Shown one piece after another: positions 1-7,584 of a stretch of DNA of 22,072 nt (within the stretch, counting starts at the first letter, position 1; every line of letters begins with the position of its first letter). The notes under the pieces are model-generated. The model saw nothing but the letters and a program-made list of their open reading frames with translations. It had not been told where the DNA came from and searched no databases. Both the position numbers and the translations under genes were made by a program. The DNA is from Spirochaetales bacterium (GTDB lineage: Bacteria > Spirochaetota > Spirochaetia > SZUA-6): assembly GCA_003233545.1 (NCBI GenBank), contig QILZ01000385.1, forward strand, positions 1 through 22,072, in the 5' to 3' direction.

Positions 1-161
1 TTGGGATAAGAGCCGGCAGTTTCCTTCCTTATCTTTTTCCGTTTAAGTAAAAAAAGATCACGGACACGATTTAATAAAACACCGCATAGAATCATGATAT
101 GTACCGGAATAATTATAAAAGTAAAAATTACTACAGGATAATACAGGATGAAAGGTCTCAT
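1..161 (-). CDS. Partial gene: N-terminus of a membrane protein, cut by the window edge
   Basis: A leftward reading frame starts with ATG at 159-161 and stays open to base 1, giving 53 complete codons. The visible N-terminus begins MRPFILYYPVV, is strongly hydrophobic from about residue 4 to 30, and is followed by a basic stretch rich in Arg and Lys. This fits one membrane segment with a cytoplasmic basic flank. The AT-rich stretch between it and the gene at 223 could carry divergent promoters. No clear Shine-Dalgarno sequence precedes the ATG. The family cannot be recognised from so short a piece, and a chance open frame is possible, though the hydrophobic-then-basic layout argues for a real gene. 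Confidence 0.42.
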   Translation of the reverse strand, partial: MRPFILYYPVVIFTFIIIPVHIMILCGVLLNRVRDLFLLKRKKIRKETAGSYP

Positions 162-222
162 ACTAGAAATATAATATAAAAATAATCTTTTCACAATCCT
201 GATTTCTATATAAACTGTCATC

Positions 223-1116
223 ATGAATATTTTAGGAAAAGAATGGAACCAGGATACGGTTCTGCTTGCAGACGGTGCATGGGGAACCGAACTCTTAAAA
301 CTCGGGCTTGTTCAGGGCGATCCGCCCGAAATCTGGAATATCGAAAATCCGGATAAGATTAAAGGTATTGCACAATCATATCTCGAGGCGGGAAGTATAT
401 TTATCCTCACAAATACTTTCGGAGGAAGTCGTATCAGGCTGGAGAGGCACGGATTGGCAGACAAGGCATTCGAACTCAACAAGAGGGGCGCCCGGCTTAC
501 CGCAGAAATCGTCCGGGACAGAGCAATTGTTACCGGTGACATAGGCCCCACCGGGAAAATGCTCATCATGGGTGAAGTAACGGAACAGCAGATGTACGAT
601 TCCTTCTCCGAACAGGCCTCTGCTTTAAAGGAAGGTGGTGCTTCGTGGATTCTTATAGAGACAATGAGTGATGTAAACGAAATGGCTATAGCAGTCCGGG
701 CTTCTGTTAAAACGACCGGGCTCCCTGTCATAGCATCGATGACATACGACCCTGCTCCCGGCGGTCCCCGTACAATGATGGGCCACACACCTGAAGAATG
801 TGTAAAACGGGCGGAACAGGAAGGGGCGTCTATAATCGGAGCCAACTGCGGAACAGGCATAGAAAACTATATCCCTGCTGCCAGGGATATCAGACAGCTT
901 ACAAAGCTCCCGGTATGGATAAAGGCAAATGCGGGCATCCCTGAACTTGTCAACAGTAAGGCTGTATATAGAATGAATCCCGATGAGTATGCTTCGTATA
1001 TTCCCGAACTTCTTAAAATAGGTGTTAATGTCATAGGCGGATGCTGCGGAACAACACCCGAATTCATAACAAAAATGAAATCGGTCATCGATGAATTTAA
1101 TATGAGAGGAAAATGA
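223..1116 (+). CDS. Homocysteine S-methyltransferase family protein (stand-alone MetH N-terminal-like domain)
   Basis: The 297-residue protein is a single homocysteine S-methyltransferase barrel. It begins VLLADGAWGTELL, and carries the three zinc/thiolate cysteines: C209 in GANCGTG and C274-C275 in GGCCGTTPEF. TNTFGG (about 64-68) and ANAGIPEL (235-242) are also typical of the family. Proteins of this type methylate homocysteine to methionine from a methyl donor such as S-methylmethionine, betaine or a methyl corrinoid. The length is that of the catalytic domain alone: no folate, cobalamin or reactivation domain of full MetH follows, so the donor cannot be read from the sequence. It begins a rightward chain and its stop overlaps the start of the next gene (ATGA). 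No good ribosome-binding site precedes the ATG. The family call is firm; the donor is unknown. Confidence 0.9.
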   Translation: MNILGKEWNQDTVLLADGAWGTELLKLGLVQGDPPEIWNIENPDKIKGIAQSYLEAGSIFILTNTFGGSRIRLERHGLADKAFELNKRGARLTAEIVRDRAIVTGDIGPTGKMLIMGEVTEQQMYDSFSEQASALKEGGASWILIETMSDVNEMAIAVRASVKTTGLPVIASMTYDPAPGGPRTMMGHTPEECVKRAEQEGASIIGANCGTGIENYIPAARDIRQLTKLPVWIKANAGIPELVNSKAVYRMNPDEYASYIPELLKIGVNVIGGCCGTTPEFITKMKSVIDEFNMRGK

Positions 1117-1868
1117 TAGGAACATTCGTTTTTATTGCCTGTTTAATTTTCGATCTTGTAGTACAGGATTTTTTTCTCAGGTTTCACTATCTATTTTTAA
1201 GAAAGAGTGTCGAATCGTACTACAATAAATTTCAGATTGCCAGAATAAGGGCAATTTACAGATATGCACATTTATATACGGGATTCAGTATTCATGTCGA
1301 ATCCGCATTAAAGACGCGGCTTCCGCAATCTTTTTTGATACTCTGCAATCATCAGAGCCTTGCAGATATACTGGTTGTATTTTATGCCTTTCCCGGGCAT
1401 TTTATAAAATTTGTTGCAAAAAAGTCATTAAAATTCGGCATTCCCAGCATATCATTAGGTGCAAGGATCGGAAAACACGCCTTTATAAGCAGAAAAGGAG
1501 ATTTTAAGTCTACTATTCGTGAACTTAAAAAACTTGCAAAAAACACAGGCGAAGGGAGGTGTCCTGTCATATTTCCCGAAGGTACGCGGTCCAGAACAGG
1601 GGAAGTCGGAAAATTCCATTCGGCAGCCGTAAGAGTTATATTGGAAAATACCGGCCTTCCGGTTCTATCCGTAGCTATCGGAGGAGGAAGCAGGATAGTT
1701 AAATTTTTTGACCTTTTCAAGCATCTTCATGAAACAAGATTTATGGTAAAGATACTTAATCTGTATCCTCATCCGGAGGGCAGAAAAGAAATAAAGAATG
1801 TACTTAAAAGGGCCAGGGAAGAAATATCCAGACAGGTGGAAAAATGGAAAAAAGAGAAGAAGATATAA
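1113..1868 (+). CDS. plsC: 1-acyl-sn-glycerol-3-phosphate acyltransferase (PlsC family)
   Basis: This 251-residue protein belongs to the PlsC acyltransferases, which at the membrane add the second acyl chain to lysophosphatidic acid. The catalytic NHxxxxD motif is NHQSLAD (N79, H80, D85), and the substrate-binding FPEGTRS motif lies at 154-160, followed by RTGEVGKF. The N-terminus (about 1-28) is hydrophobic and probably anchors the protein. The start codon overlaps the stop of the upstream gene in an ATGA arrangement, with GAGAGG just before it, so the two are probably translationally coupled. The exact acceptor (lysophosphatidate or another lysolipid) cannot be decided; the acyltransferase call is secure. 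Confidence 0.88.
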   Translation: MIGTFVFIACLIFDLVVQDFFLRFHYLFLRKSVESYYNKFQIARIRAIYRYAHLYTGFSIHVESALKTRLPQSFLILCNHQSLADILVVFYAFPGHFIKFVAKKSLKFGIPSISLGARIGKHAFISRKGDFKSTIRELKKLAKNTGEGRCPVIFPEGTRSRTGEVGKFHSAAVRVILENTGLPVLSVAIGGGSRIVKFFDLFKHLHETRFMVKILNLYPHPEGRKEIKNVLKRAREEISRQVEKWKKEKKI

Positions 1869-2326
1869 AACAATACTGGAAAAACAAAGAGGCGGTTCAC
1901 GGCGAAAAACTTATTTATAAATCGATAGCGGAGCTTAAAACTTCGGGGAAATCCGGTAAATTCGGAATTCTATACCTCATGGAAAATAATCTTTACATGG
2001 ATTATTCGGAATCAGGAAGAAAAACACTTTTAGACCTTTTTATGCCGAGGCAAAAAAAGAGCCCGGAGAATAAAACTCTCACCATTCCGAGGGAGAATAT
2101 CGAACAATGCTTCCTGATTCCTGCAGTTAAAATACGAAAAATGCTCGCTGACAGCGAAGAAGACCGGGAAAGTGCACTTCTTTATCTTGAAAAACTTAAA
2201 ATGAGTTCCGTATCTTTTTTTTTAGCGCTGCTCTTCGGCTCGGCACTCTGCATTATTTATAAAAACGGTATTTTTGTTGCACAGACACCATCCAACAGGG
2301 AATGGCTTAAGCATCTTATTTCTTAA
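1844..2326 (+). CDS. Hypothetical protein with PH-like features
   Basis: This 160-residue protein has no family I can name. Its start overlaps the end of the acyltransferase gene by 25 bases, and AGGTGG lies just upstream of the ATG, which supports this start and translational coupling. The protein is rich in Lys and Glu. It contains beta-strand-like segments (for example EKLIYKSIAELKTS and FGILYLMENNLYMDY), and ends in a hydrophobic strand followed by FVAQTPSNREWLKHL, which resembles the closing strand and helix of pleckstrin-homology/GRAM-type domains. That resemblance is by eye only. Its position after PlsC suggests a membrane-lipid-associated role, but this is inference. It is the last gene before a terminator. 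Confidence 0.7.
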   Translation: MEKREEDIKQYWKNKEAVHGEKLIYKSIAELKTSGKSGKFGILYLMENNLYMDYSESGRKTLLDLFMPRQKKSPENKTLTIPRENIEQCFLIPAVKIRKMLADSEEDRESALLYLEKLKMSSVSFFLALLFGSALCIIYKNGIFVAQTPSNREWLKHLIS

Positions 2327-2363
2327 AAGCCTGCCCTTTTGCATGGACAGGCTTTAATTTTTT
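2326..2363. terminator. Hairpin terminator between convergent genes
   Basis: AAAGCCTG (2326-2333) pairs with CAGGCTTT (2348-2355), and the stem can extend by CC/GG across one mismatch. A run of six T follows at 2358-2363. It sits directly after the stop of the rightward gene and before the 3' end of the leftward zinc-ribbon gene, so it probably ends the rightward transcript. The A-rich left flank is short, so activity in the other direction is less certain. Confidence 0.75.
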
Positions 2364-2375
2364 AAGCCTTCGATT

Positions 2376-2546
2376 TTAACGGAAGTCTCTCGGTCTTCTT
2401 TCCACTTTACTGCACTGCTCGCATTTTGCTACGTTTCGCAGTTTTCCGTTTGTAAAAATTGTTTTCATCTTGATTTCGCCGCCGCAGGAACAGTAGAATT
2501 TTTCAGTACCTGCCCCTCCACGCGCATTCTTACTCAGTTCAGCCAT
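2376..2546 (-). CDS. Small zinc-ribbon protein, 56 residues
   Basis: A leftward frame from ATG 2544-2546 to TAA 2376-2378 encodes 56 residues. The start is preceded by a strong ribosome-binding site (AAAGGAG, 6 bases upstream). Cysteines at positions 19, 21, 42 and 45 form a CxC-x20-CxxC pattern, the layout of a zinc ribbon. The N-terminus (MAELSKNARGG) and C-terminus (ERRPRDFR) are basic, so RNA or ribosome binding is possible but unproven. A high-quality ribosome-binding site and paired metal-binding cysteines make a chance frame unlikely. I have the impression of similar tiny proteins in other spirochaetes, but no assigned function. Confidence 0.78.
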   Translation of the reverse strand: MAELSKNARGGAGTEKFYCSCGGEIKMKTIFTNGKLRNVAKCEQCSKVERRPRDFR

Positions 2547-2710
2547 AATCTTACTCCTTTGCGTATATCACAGGGCCCTCCGAACTATCTATAATGAGAA
2601 ACCTGTTATAAAATATTTTTTGAATTATGCAAATTTACCCGGATTAAAAAAAAAGTCAAGACTTCCGGCATATTTTTTAATAAAAAATAGAAGAAAGACC
2701 CTGGAACCGT

Positions 2711-3778
2711 CTATACCTGCGGCCGAAGATCAGCAAGTGCATCCGGTTTAACCAGCCCCTTTTCAGTAATGATGCCGCTAATAAACCGCGCAGGAGTTAC
2801 ATCGAAAGCAGGGTTCCGTGCAGTTGTACCCTCCGGAGCGATCCGCACATCTTTAATCCGCCCATCCCGATCCTTTCCCCTGACAAAAAGCACCTCATCT
2901 TCCTGTCTCTCTTCTATGGGAATTTCATTACCTTTCGAACAGGACCAGTCTATTGTAGAAGTCGGAGCAGCAACATAAAAGGGAATACCATTCTCACGCG
3001 CCAGAACCGCTTTCCCGTATGTTCCTATTTTATTTGCAGCATCGCCATTGGAAGCAATTCGGTCACTCCCCACAATTATTAAATCTATCTCTCCCGATTT
3101 CATAAAATAACCCGATGCATTATCCGCTATTACCGCATAACGAATACCCTCTCCTTTAAGTTCCCACGCGGTTAAACGTGCTCCCTGCAGCCTGGGTCTT
3201 GTTTCATCCACCCATACGAACGGATCCCTGCCCTCTCTCTTTGCATAAAATACAGGCGACAGAGCAGTACCCCAATCGGTAAAGGCAAGCCAGCCTGCAT
3301 TACAATGAGTCATTATCCTGCTTTTTTCCCCTATCAATTCAGCACCGATTTCTGCAATCGCTCTACATGACAGAACATCCTCGTCTGCAATTCTGCCTGC
3401 TTCAGCAACTGCAATTCTACATGCAGTCTGCAAATCCGGTGCTTTTAAAACAGCATTATATACCCTGTTAACAGCGTAAAAGAGATTCTGGGCTGTCGGC
3501 CTTGTGGAGATAAGCATTTCCCGCGCTTTATAAATATACGCCCCGCTATCCTTCTTCATATTAAGGGCTTCCAGTACAGCTTGTGCCATACCGAAGCCTC
3601 CTGCTGTTCCGATCGCTCCGGCACCCCGTACAATCATAGTCGATATTGCTCCGGCAGTACTTATATGATCGGGGCAGGTATAAATTTCGAACCTGTGAGG
3701 AAGAAGCGGCTGATTTATCATTTTTACCATTCCGTCATCCATCCGGACGGTTCTATAATGAACTCCGTTTACAAGCAT
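2711..3778 (-). CDS. mtnA: S-methyl-5-thioribose-1-phosphate isomerase (MtnA)
   Basis: This 355-residue protein converts methylthioribose 1-phosphate to methylthioribulose 1-phosphate in salvage of methylthioadenosine, the by-product of polyamine synthesis and SAM-dependent reactions. It has the eIF2B/MtnA fold signatures: RGAGAIG (51-57), THCNAG with the catalytic cysteine C159, and VGSDRI with the catalytic acid D239, matching the conserved Cys160/Asp240 pair of the Bacillus enzyme. NGDAANKIGTYG (244-255) and TSTIDW are also typical. The length is normal. Other salvage genes (mtnK, mtnN/P, mtnB-D) are not in the window, so the downstream route cannot be told. The leader upstream contains two strong inverted repeats. 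Confidence 0.93.
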   Translation of the reverse strand: MLVNGVHYRTVRMDDGMVKMINQPLLPHRFEIYTCPDHISTAGAISTMIVRGAGAIGTAGGFGMAQAVLEALNMKKDSGAYIYKAREMLISTRPTAQNLFYAVNRVYNAVLKAPDLQTACRIAVAEAGRIADEDVLSCRAIAEIGAELIGEKSRIMTHCNAGWLAFTDWGTALSPVFYAKREGRDPFVWVDETRPRLQGARLTAWELKGEGIRYAVIADNASGYFMKSGEIDLIIVGSDRIASNGDAANKIGTYGKAVLARENGIPFYVAAPTSTIDWSCSKGNEIPIEERQEDEVLFVRGKDRDGRIKDVRIAPEGTTARNPAFDVTPARFISGIITEKGLVKPDALADLRPQV

Positions 3779-3797
3779 AACCTTATATTAGAATCTT

Positions 3798-3813
3798 TTG
3801 CCAGATCTGGCAA
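3798..3813. repeat. Perfect 16-bp palindrome in the mtnA leader
   Basis: TTGCCAGATCTGGCAA is its own reverse complement. On the mtnA strand it ends 19 bases before the ATG, and as RNA it would form a 6-bp stem with a GATC loop. It could be an operator for a dimeric regulator or part of a structured 5' leader. No run of T follows, so it is not a simple terminator. Confidence 0.6.
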
Positions 3814-3816
3814 TAA

Positions 3817-3855
3817 CCTTAACCGGCAGATACATATACTGTCTGCCGGGGAAGG
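3817..3855. repeat. Long interrupted stem upstream of mtnA
   Basis: CCGGCAGA (3823-3830) is perfectly complementary to TCTGCCGG (3842-3849) across an 11-base loop. Outside a 2x2 internal loop, CCTT (3817-3820) pairs with AAGG (3852-3855), giving 12 paired bases. It lies three bases from the palindrome at 3798-3813, in the gap between the divergent mtnA and HAD phosphatase genes. It reads naturally as an RNA hairpin in the mtnA leader, or as a regulator site. No SAM-I, SAM-II or S-box core was recognised. Confidence 0.58.
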
Positions 3856-3979
3856 CTTTTACAAAATGATCCGGATTCGACACTAATTTTCTGATGTTTC
3901 ATCTTGATTATCACACAAAAATATTCAATTATACCTCATATTGTAATTTTTTATATCACAGACAGGAATGAGTTAGCAG

Positions 3980-4687
3980 GTGTACAGGAAAAGAAAATTC
4001 AGAGGATTTCTTATCGATGCTGATAATACCATATTCGATTTTGACCGTTCGGAACACGAAGCGTTTTATGAAACAGCACGAACCTTTAAGCTTCCCTACT
4101 ATGATGAATCGATATATACTACTTATAAGGCCATAAATGATAATATCTGGCGAAAATTAGAAAAAGGTGAAATTGAATGGAAGCAGCTTCAGATTGAACG
4201 CTTCAGGATATTCTTAACTACAATAGGAAAAAAAGCAGACCCCGAAGAATTTTCCGGAGAGTATCTTAACAATCTATCTAAAAAGGCCTATCTGATTCCT
4301 CATTCCGTGGAAGTCCTTGCCTTTTTATCCAAACGGGCATTTCTTATTCTCGGCACAAACGGCCTGGCCAGGGTACAGCGTTCCAGGCTGGTACGTTCGG
4401 GAATAGAAGTATTTTTTCAGGATATTATAATTTCAGAGGAAATCGGCATATCCAAACCTTCCCCGGAATTTTTTAAGATTGCATCCGGGAAGCTGCATCT
4501 GCCGCCCTACGAAATTCTCTGTGTAGGCGATAATCCCTCTTCGGATATTCTCGGCGGTTACCAGGCTGGTTTCCCGACCTGCTGGTTTGCCTATAAACAG
4601 ATTGCCTTTACATACAGGGATTTTAAACCGGACTATGTCATAAATGACTTAAGAGATCTAAAAATCTTTGCACCCGATTTTTCATAA
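3980..4687 (+). CDS. HAD-family phosphatase, YjjG-like (putative 5'-nucleotidase)
   Basis: This 235-residue protein is a HAD hydrolase. Motif I is DADNT (D13 nucleophile, D15 acid), motif II is LGTNG (T126), motif III is the lysine of GISKPSPEFF (K159), and motif IV is GDNPSSD (D184, D189). A helical cap lies between motifs I and II (about 20-115). The FDFDRSE stretch after motif I and the cap type resemble YjjG, which removes phosphate from nucleoside 5'-monophosphates. The start is GTG at 3980, the first usable start after in-frame stops, with only a weak AGGA upstream. A PfkB-family kinase follows 12 bases downstream, so the pair probably handles phosphorylated sugars or nucleosides. Substrate assignment is tentative. 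Confidence 0.82.
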   Translation: MYRKRKFRGFLIDADNTIFDFDRSEHEAFYETARTFKLPYYDESIYTTYKAINDNIWRKLEKGEIEWKQLQIERFRIFLTTIGKKADPEEFSGEYLNNLSKKAYLIPHSVEVLAFLSKRAFLILGTNGLARVQRSRLVRSGIEVFFQDIIISEEIGISKPSPEFFKIASGKLHLPPYEILCVGDNPSSDILGGYQAGFPTCWFAYKQIAFTYRDFKPDYVINDLRDLKIFAPDFS

Positions 4688-4699
4688 CGGAGGTATTAA

Positions 4700-5581
4700 A
4701 TGAAAATTGATAACGAAAAAGAATACGGAATTATACTCATAGGACATGTTTCCAAAGATATAATTATTGCCGGGGGCCGCACAACAAAAACGCTGGGCGG
4801 AGCTGTCTATTATTCATCGATTGCTGCAAGACGGTCCGGAGCGCAAATACTTGTAATAACAAAACTTGCTGAAAACGACATGAATCTCTTAGAGGCATTT
4901 ACAGAGGAAAATATTAGATATGTACCGTTATCATCGCCGGAAACAACATCGATAGAAAATATTTACTACACTAAAGACATGGACAGGAGAAAGGTGACAT
5001 TATTGTCCCGGGCCGAACCTTTTACCCTGAAGGAAATCCCGGATTATGATACCCGGGTTTATCATCTTGCAGGTCTGTTCAGGGGTGAAATACCTGAAAC
5101 CCTAATAAAACCTCTGTCACGCAGGGCAAAGGTGGCACTGGATATACAGGGAATCCTGAGGGGCAGTGAAAACGGAAAACTTCTCTTTAAAGACTGGGAA
5201 AATAAACAGGAGTTACTCCCCTTTATTACATACTTAAAGACCGATGCGGCGGAGGCCGAGATAGTTACAGGGGTTAAAGACCGTACAAAGGCAGCTGAGT
5301 ACCTTTGCAGTATGGGCGCCAAGGAAATAATGATAACACACTCATCCGGGGTTCTGCTCTATAACGGCACTGAATTCTACCATGCCCCGTTTACTCCATC
5401 CAACCTCTCAGGAAGAACAGGAAGGGGTGATACCTGCTTTGCATCCTACCTTGCATACAGGCTGAATCACAGCATCGAGGAATCATTAAACTATGCGGCT
5501 GCTTTAACAAGTATTAAAATGGAAAAACCCGGAGCATTTCAGGGAACAATAGACGATGTGCTTGCAAGGATAAAATTATAG
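4700..5581 (+). CDS. PfkB/ribokinase-family carbohydrate kinase
   Basis: This 293-residue protein has the ribokinase-fold layout: an N-terminal GHVSKD strand (15-20), a GGAVYYSS glycine motif (33-40) for sugar binding, and near the C-terminus GRTGRGDTCFASYL (238-251), whose D244 is the catalytic base in the anion-hole motif. Family members phosphorylate sugars, nucleosides or related alcohols with ATP. The start follows a good GGAGGT ribosome-binding site. The gene is in operon with the HAD phosphatase upstream and converges on ricT, with the two coding regions overlapping by 6 bases at their stops. The substrate cannot be inferred. The divergent mtnA raises the possibility of a pentose or methylthioribose-type substrate, which is speculation. 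Confidence 0.86.
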   Translation: MKIDNEKEYGIILIGHVSKDIIIAGGRTTKTLGGAVYYSSIAARRSGAQILVITKLAENDMNLLEAFTEENIRYVPLSSPETTSIENIYYTKDMDRRKVTLLSRAEPFTLKEIPDYDTRVYHLAGLFRGEIPETLIKPLSRRAKVALDIQGILRGSENGKLLFKDWENKQELLPFITYLKTDAAEAEIVTGVKDRTKAAEYLCSMGAKEIMITHSSGVLLYNGTEFYHAPFTPSNLSGRTGRGDTCFASYLAYRLNHSIEESLNYAAALTSIKMEKPGAFQGTIDDVLARIKL

Positions 5582-6556
5582 ATCGAGAGCTTTTTTAATT
5601 TTCCATGTACCGGATTTTTCATCCCTGTAAAGTTCATCGAACGTTATGTTAAATATTCTCCCGTCTTCGCTGATAAGCTTAACAATCCTTACAAGTATGT
5701 TGATCTCCAGTATTTTAAGCACCTTCCCCTTGACAGGTATCCTTGTGCCTTCGGAAGGCATATTTCTTTTTAAAGCACAGTATGTACCGTACTCATAGGA
5801 AAGGCAGCACAGAAGTCTTCCGCATGGTCCGGATATTTTCATGGAATTCAGGGTAAGATTCTGTTCTTTTGCCATTTTGATCGATACGGGTTCCAGTTTA
5901 TCGGCAAAGGAATGACAGCACAGAGTTCTGCCGCAGACCCCGATGCCGCCCAATATCCTTGATTCATCCCGGACTCCGATCTGCCTCAGCTCTATCCTCA
6001 TCCTGAAAATCGATACAAGTTCCTTTACCAGTTCTCTAAAATCGACCCGTGCTTCCGCTGTGAAAAAGAACAGGATTTTCGGTTCATCGATAAGGTAATG
6101 GGCCTGTACCAGTTTCATCTCCAGATTCTGTTCCTTTATTTTTTCGAGACAGCGTTTAAAAGCCTTTACTTCGCGCTTTGTATTTTCCTCGTACCTGAAC
6201 AAATCCTCATCACTTGCTTTTCGTATTAGTTTTTTAAGATCGATTTCACTATCGTCTATATTTTCCTTATTAGTAAGTTTACCCTGAATACGTGCAACAG
6301 CATTTCCATACCGCGTGGAAACAATTATCCTCTCATCCGGAAACATTTCCTGATCACCGTCGTATTGAACTATCTCCGTATCGTTCGAATGTAGAATCTT
6401 AACCCGGATATAATCTCCTCGGGAAATTACCACTTTTTTCGTTATTGCCGGATTCCCTGCCATTACCGAATCATCTGCCGCTGTTAAATCCTCTGCTGTC
6501 ATTGCGCAGCCTTCTACTGCCGAACCCTCTATTTTAGATTCTTCTCTGTTTTCCAT
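5576..6556 (-). CDS. ricT: PSP1-domain protein, RicT (YaaT)
   Basis: This 326-residue protein carries the PSP1 C-terminal domain. The diagnostic cysteine blocks are GVCGRTLCCHSF (C208, C213, C214) and GPCGRLLCCLSYEY (C245, C250, C251). In Bacillus, RicT with RicA and RicF forms a complex binding [4Fe-4S] clusters, which stimulates RNase Y-dependent mRNA maturation and affects sporulation and biofilm formation. The N-terminal ~45 residues are acidic, low-complexity and probably disordered, an extension relative to the Bacillus protein. The gene follows yaaR by 19 bases, the pair order known from Firmicutes, where holB lies between them; here holB is absent. The function in this organism is inference from homology. 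Confidence 0.88.
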   Translation of the reverse strand: MENREESKIEGSAVEGCAMTAEDLTAADDSVMAGNPAITKKVVISRGDYIRVKILHSNDTEIVQYDGDQEMFPDERIIVSTRYGNAVARIQGKLTNKENIDDSEIDLKKLIRKASDEDLFRYEENTKREVKAFKRCLEKIKEQNLEMKLVQAHYLIDEPKILFFFTAEARVDFRELVKELVSIFRMRIELRQIGVRDESRILGGIGVCGRTLCCHSFADKLEPVSIKMAKEQNLTLNSMKISGPCGRLLCCLSYEYGTYCALKRNMPSEGTRIPVKGKVLKILEINILVRIVKLISEDGRIFNITFDELYRDEKSGTWKIKKALDL

Positions 6557-6575
6557 TCTATAAAACCCTGCCCAT

Positions 6576-7061
6576 CTATGTTATCAGGTCAACCAGCAGA
6601 CCATTTATTTCCTCTACTGCACTTAGTATCTTAATTTGATCCCTTTGATTTCTTAAAACCTCTGCTGCGAGACTCTCAAGCTTTTTATCTATCACAGTTA
6701 CAAGTGTAAATTGTTTCCTTTTAAGTATATTTACTCCGGAAACCTTCTTTTCCAGGGTTACCATTTTATCTACCAATCTGTTAAGAAAATCACGAACTGC
6801 TTTTTTATATTCCAGTATATTATCGAGATCGGAATTCTCTTTTAACTTTGCTCCCTGCTCATAAACCATATCCAAAAGTTCTTCCAGACCTTTTCTGTTA
6901 CGCCTGTTACCATACTCCCTGCCGCGGATTTCCTGTTTTTCCTTGACAGACTGTACTAATGAAGGAAAATGCTTCGAAACCTTAAGTGTCTTTGACCCTT
7001 TTTTATTTTTTTCGGATCTTTTAAATATTGCCGAATCACCGGCAGATTCTACCCTATCCAT
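6576..7061 (-). CDS. YaaR-like protein (DUF327 family)
   Basis: This 161-residue, highly charged protein is mostly helical from about residue 55 on (LEELLDMVYEQGAKL, DNILEYKKAVRDFLNRL, VIDKKLESLAAEVL, ILSAVEEINGLLVDLIT). The pattern of a conserved EQG..L segment, Y-K..V-F and a C-terminal IDKKL...ILxxIxEIxGLLxDL matches my recollection of Bacillus YaaR (DUF327), a small protein of unknown function. Support comes from position: yaaR stands just upstream of yaaT/ricT in Firmicutes, and here it is 19 bases upstream of ricT. The first ~45 residues are basic and probably disordered. No catalytic motif is seen. Confidence 0.7.
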   Translation of the reverse strand: MDRVESAGDSAIFKRSEKNKKGSKTLKVSKHFPSLVQSVKEKQEIRGREYGNRRNRKGLEELLDMVYEQGAKLKENSDLDNILEYKKAVRDFLNRLVDKMVTLEKKVSGVNILKRKQFTLVTVIDKKLESLAAEVLRNQRDQIKILSAVEEINGLLVDLIT

Positions 7062-7074
7062 CTTTTCTTATTCA

Positions 7075-7581
7075 TCAATTTGATTTGGACAGCAGTTCGG
7101 ATGACAACTCTGCTTTTGACTGATATGACATATTCTTACCATCATCACTGTTTCGAACTTTTAATTCAGATTTTTTGCCGGCAATATCGTTTTCCTTTTT
7201 CAAAGCGGAAGCGGTATTCTCCTGGGCGGAATGCTGGGGTGTCTCTATTCTGCAGTTTCCGTTAAAGAGAACACCCTCTTCAATAATAAGGCGCGGAGTA
7301 AGGATATTACCTATCATCATCCCGGTCGACAGTAATATAACCTTTTCCGTTGCAAATATATTACCATTTACAATCCCGCCGACCACAACAGTGCCTCCGT
7401 ATATTGTACATACAGCCCTTCCGTTGCTTCCGACTAAAACTTTCCCTTTTGTTCTTATTGTTCCCGAAAAATCACCGTCTATTCGTAATAACCCATTAAG
7501 GTCGAACTCACCCCTGAAACGTGTTCCCTCACCTATAATCGAGTTAATAAATGCTTCTTCCTGATACTGATTGCTGCTCAT
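7075..7581 (-). CDS. Bactofilin (polymer-forming cytoskeletal protein)
   Basis: This 168-residue protein is a bactofilin. Residues 15-112 show the right-handed beta-helix pattern of short, glycine-turned strands: GEFDLNGLLRIDGDFSG, then GKVLVGSNGRA, GGTVVVGGIVNGNI, and GNILTPRLIIEEGVLFNGNCRIE. Both tails are short and unstructured. Bactofilins form nucleotide-free filaments on the membrane and position cell-wall enzymes that set curvature or helical shape. The gene begins 3 bases after the stop of an M23 peptidase gene, the linkage seen in other bacteria where the bactofilin acts with that peptidase; the AGG of its ribosome-binding site abuts the peptidase stop codon. Strict co-translation of the two is likely. 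Confidence 0.93.
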   Translation of the reverse strand: MSSNQYQEEAFINSIIGEGTRFRGEFDLNGLLRIDGDFSGTIRTKGKVLVGSNGRAVCTIYGGTVVVGGIVNGNIFATEKVILLSTGMMIGNILTPRLIIEEGVLFNGNCRIETPQHSAQENTASALKKENDIAGKKSELKVRNSDDGKNMSYQSKAELSSELLSKSN

Positions 7582-7584
7582 TTT

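Noticed and set aside
312..860. A 182-residue minus-strand frame within the homocysteine methyltransferase gene
   Set aside because: It is an antisense shadow with no recognisable motif or ribosome-binding site.
2580..2700. Promoter and terminator signals between the zinc-ribbon gene and mtnA
   Set aside because: A minus-strand TTGACT before a T-run and an A/T-only hairpin are visible, but no good -10 partner or GC-rich stem makes either convincing.
3779..3900. SAM-I riboswitch upstream of mtnA
   Set aside because: The conserved S-box core and multi-helix junction were not found; only two simple hairpins are present.
7175..7564. A 129-residue + strand frame across bactofilin
   Set aside because: It is the shadow of the bactofilin beta-helix repeats on the opposite strand.
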